From Aurelia coerulea (lineage: Eukaryota; Cnidaria; Scyphozoa; Semaeostomeae; Ulmaridae), in the NCBI GenBank assembly GCA_039566865.1, contig CM076944.1, forward strand, positions 15,956,501 to 16,020,500: 64,000 nucleotides of DNA, written 5' to 3'. Below the pieces are notes generated by a model. The model saw nothing but the letters and a program-made list of their open reading frames with translations. It ran no database searches and was not told where the DNA came from. Made by a program: the position numbers and the translations under genes. This document shows positions 63,701-64,000 of this stretch, piece after piece; the first letter of the stretch is position 1, and each line of letters opens with the position of its first letter.

Positions 63701-64000
63701 TTCAAATATGTATTGTAGCTAGTAAAGTGCGTTAATCAACACTTTTCGTGCTAATATTTTGTTTTCTTTGAGAAAATAACCATTTAATTAATCGATGTTT
63801 GTTGATGCAATAAAGCTAAAATAAGACTAAATATAGAACTAATGTCTATAGTTATGTTTCCAAAAATGGTTGAAATGGTTGCTGCAGCACTAGATTGGTA
63901 TTATAAAAGAAGTAGCTTGCAGAACTAAAGTTTTAAAGAACGATGATTATTATAATATTAATTGTAGCAAATAAAGTGCGTTAATCCACACTTTTTGTGT
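57770..64000 (+). repeat. higher-order repeat of 8-9 monomers, three related copies, right one cut by the window
   Basis: Blocks beginning near 58381, 60375 and 62360 share GTTGCTGCAACACTATTATAC and then the same order of subtypes. The first-to-second offset is 1994 bp for ~57770-58620. It becomes 2243 bp further on because the later copies contain one extra monomer (the GTTGCTGCAGAACTAAT type at ~60640 and ~62625). The second-to-third offset is a steady 1985 bp from ~60280 to the window edge at 64000. Confidence 0.85.

Larger units (their letters stand above)
12820..64000 (+). repeat. satellite array, main segment, runs off the right edge
   Basis: Continuation of the same ~248-249-bp satellite in the same orientation after the MITE. 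With the left segment I estimate about 235 monomers in the window. I found no inversion and no second insertion. Subfamilies are regionally clustered. A CTA-spacer type (GCACTACTATAGTGCC) lies between ~18.6 and 38.3 kb and again near 54.7-55 kb. A type with an 11-bp deletion (GAACTACTAGATGAGC) appears from ~30.6 kb. A type with a 9-bp insertion (TTGAAATGG) appears from ~31.3 kb. A 9-bp deletion type (GATGATTTTTATAATAT) is scattered. Both the chain of subfamilies and the higher-order blocks listed separately point to repeated unequal exchange. The array length and the lack of genes fit heterochromatin or a centromere-type domain, but this is inference. Confidence 0.97.

Noticed and set aside
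4738..64000. CRISPR-like or tandem gene array (tRNA, 5S rRNA, snRNA, histone)
   Set aside because: The unit is ~248 bp with no repeat/spacer alternation and no unique spacers. No tRNA cloverleaf, A/B boxes, 5S internal control region or histone reading frame could be found in the monomer.

Overview
This is a eukaryotic, AT-rich window, almost certainly from an invertebrate metazoan. The tentative best fit is a cnidarian or another marine invertebrate with expanded HECT-ligase families. The evidence is a single-exon HECT E3 ubiquitin ligase gene, TIR-type DNA transposon remnants, AATAAA poly(A) signals, a long head-to-tail satellite, and no bacterial gene organisation. The species cannot be fixed from the sequence alone.

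Layout. Positions 1-704 are non-coding flank with no recognisable gene. Positions 705-1620 form a 916-bp block bounded by ~32-bp terminal inverted repeats and look like a non-autonomous DNA transposon. Positions 1744-1863 on the minus strand look like a first coding exon (ATG in a good Kozak context, 40 codons, splice donor) of an unrecognised, divergently transcribed gene. Positions 1864-2057 would then be a shared TATA-less promoter. Positions 2058-4304 on the plus strand encode an intact, intronless 748-aa HECT-domain protein with catalytic Cys713 and a Phe four residues from the C-terminus. Positions 4305-4737 are the 3' flank.

From 4738 to the right edge (about 59 kb, 92% of the window) there is one continuous satellite array with a ~248-249-bp monomer. 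I estimate about 235 copies, all in the same orientation. It is broken only once, at 12369-12819, by a 451-bp GC-rich MITE that duplicated the trinucleotide TTA on insertion (PIF/Harbinger-like). The array has subfamilies and many higher-order repeats: a 5-mer of 1247 bp, a 4-mer of 976 bp, an 8-mer of 1985 bp, and a 15-mer of 3730 bp present as two tandem copies with no differences in the stretches compared. Most monomers carry a short perfect dyad (AGCACTA / TAGTGCT) fused to a TATAAAAG box, plus two AATAAA motifs. The right end of the array lies outside the window.

The only confident protein-coding gene is the HECT ligase. The rest is repeat biology: an active history of unequal exchange and conversion in a satellite that starts 433 bp after the ligase stop codon and may supply its poly(A) signal.
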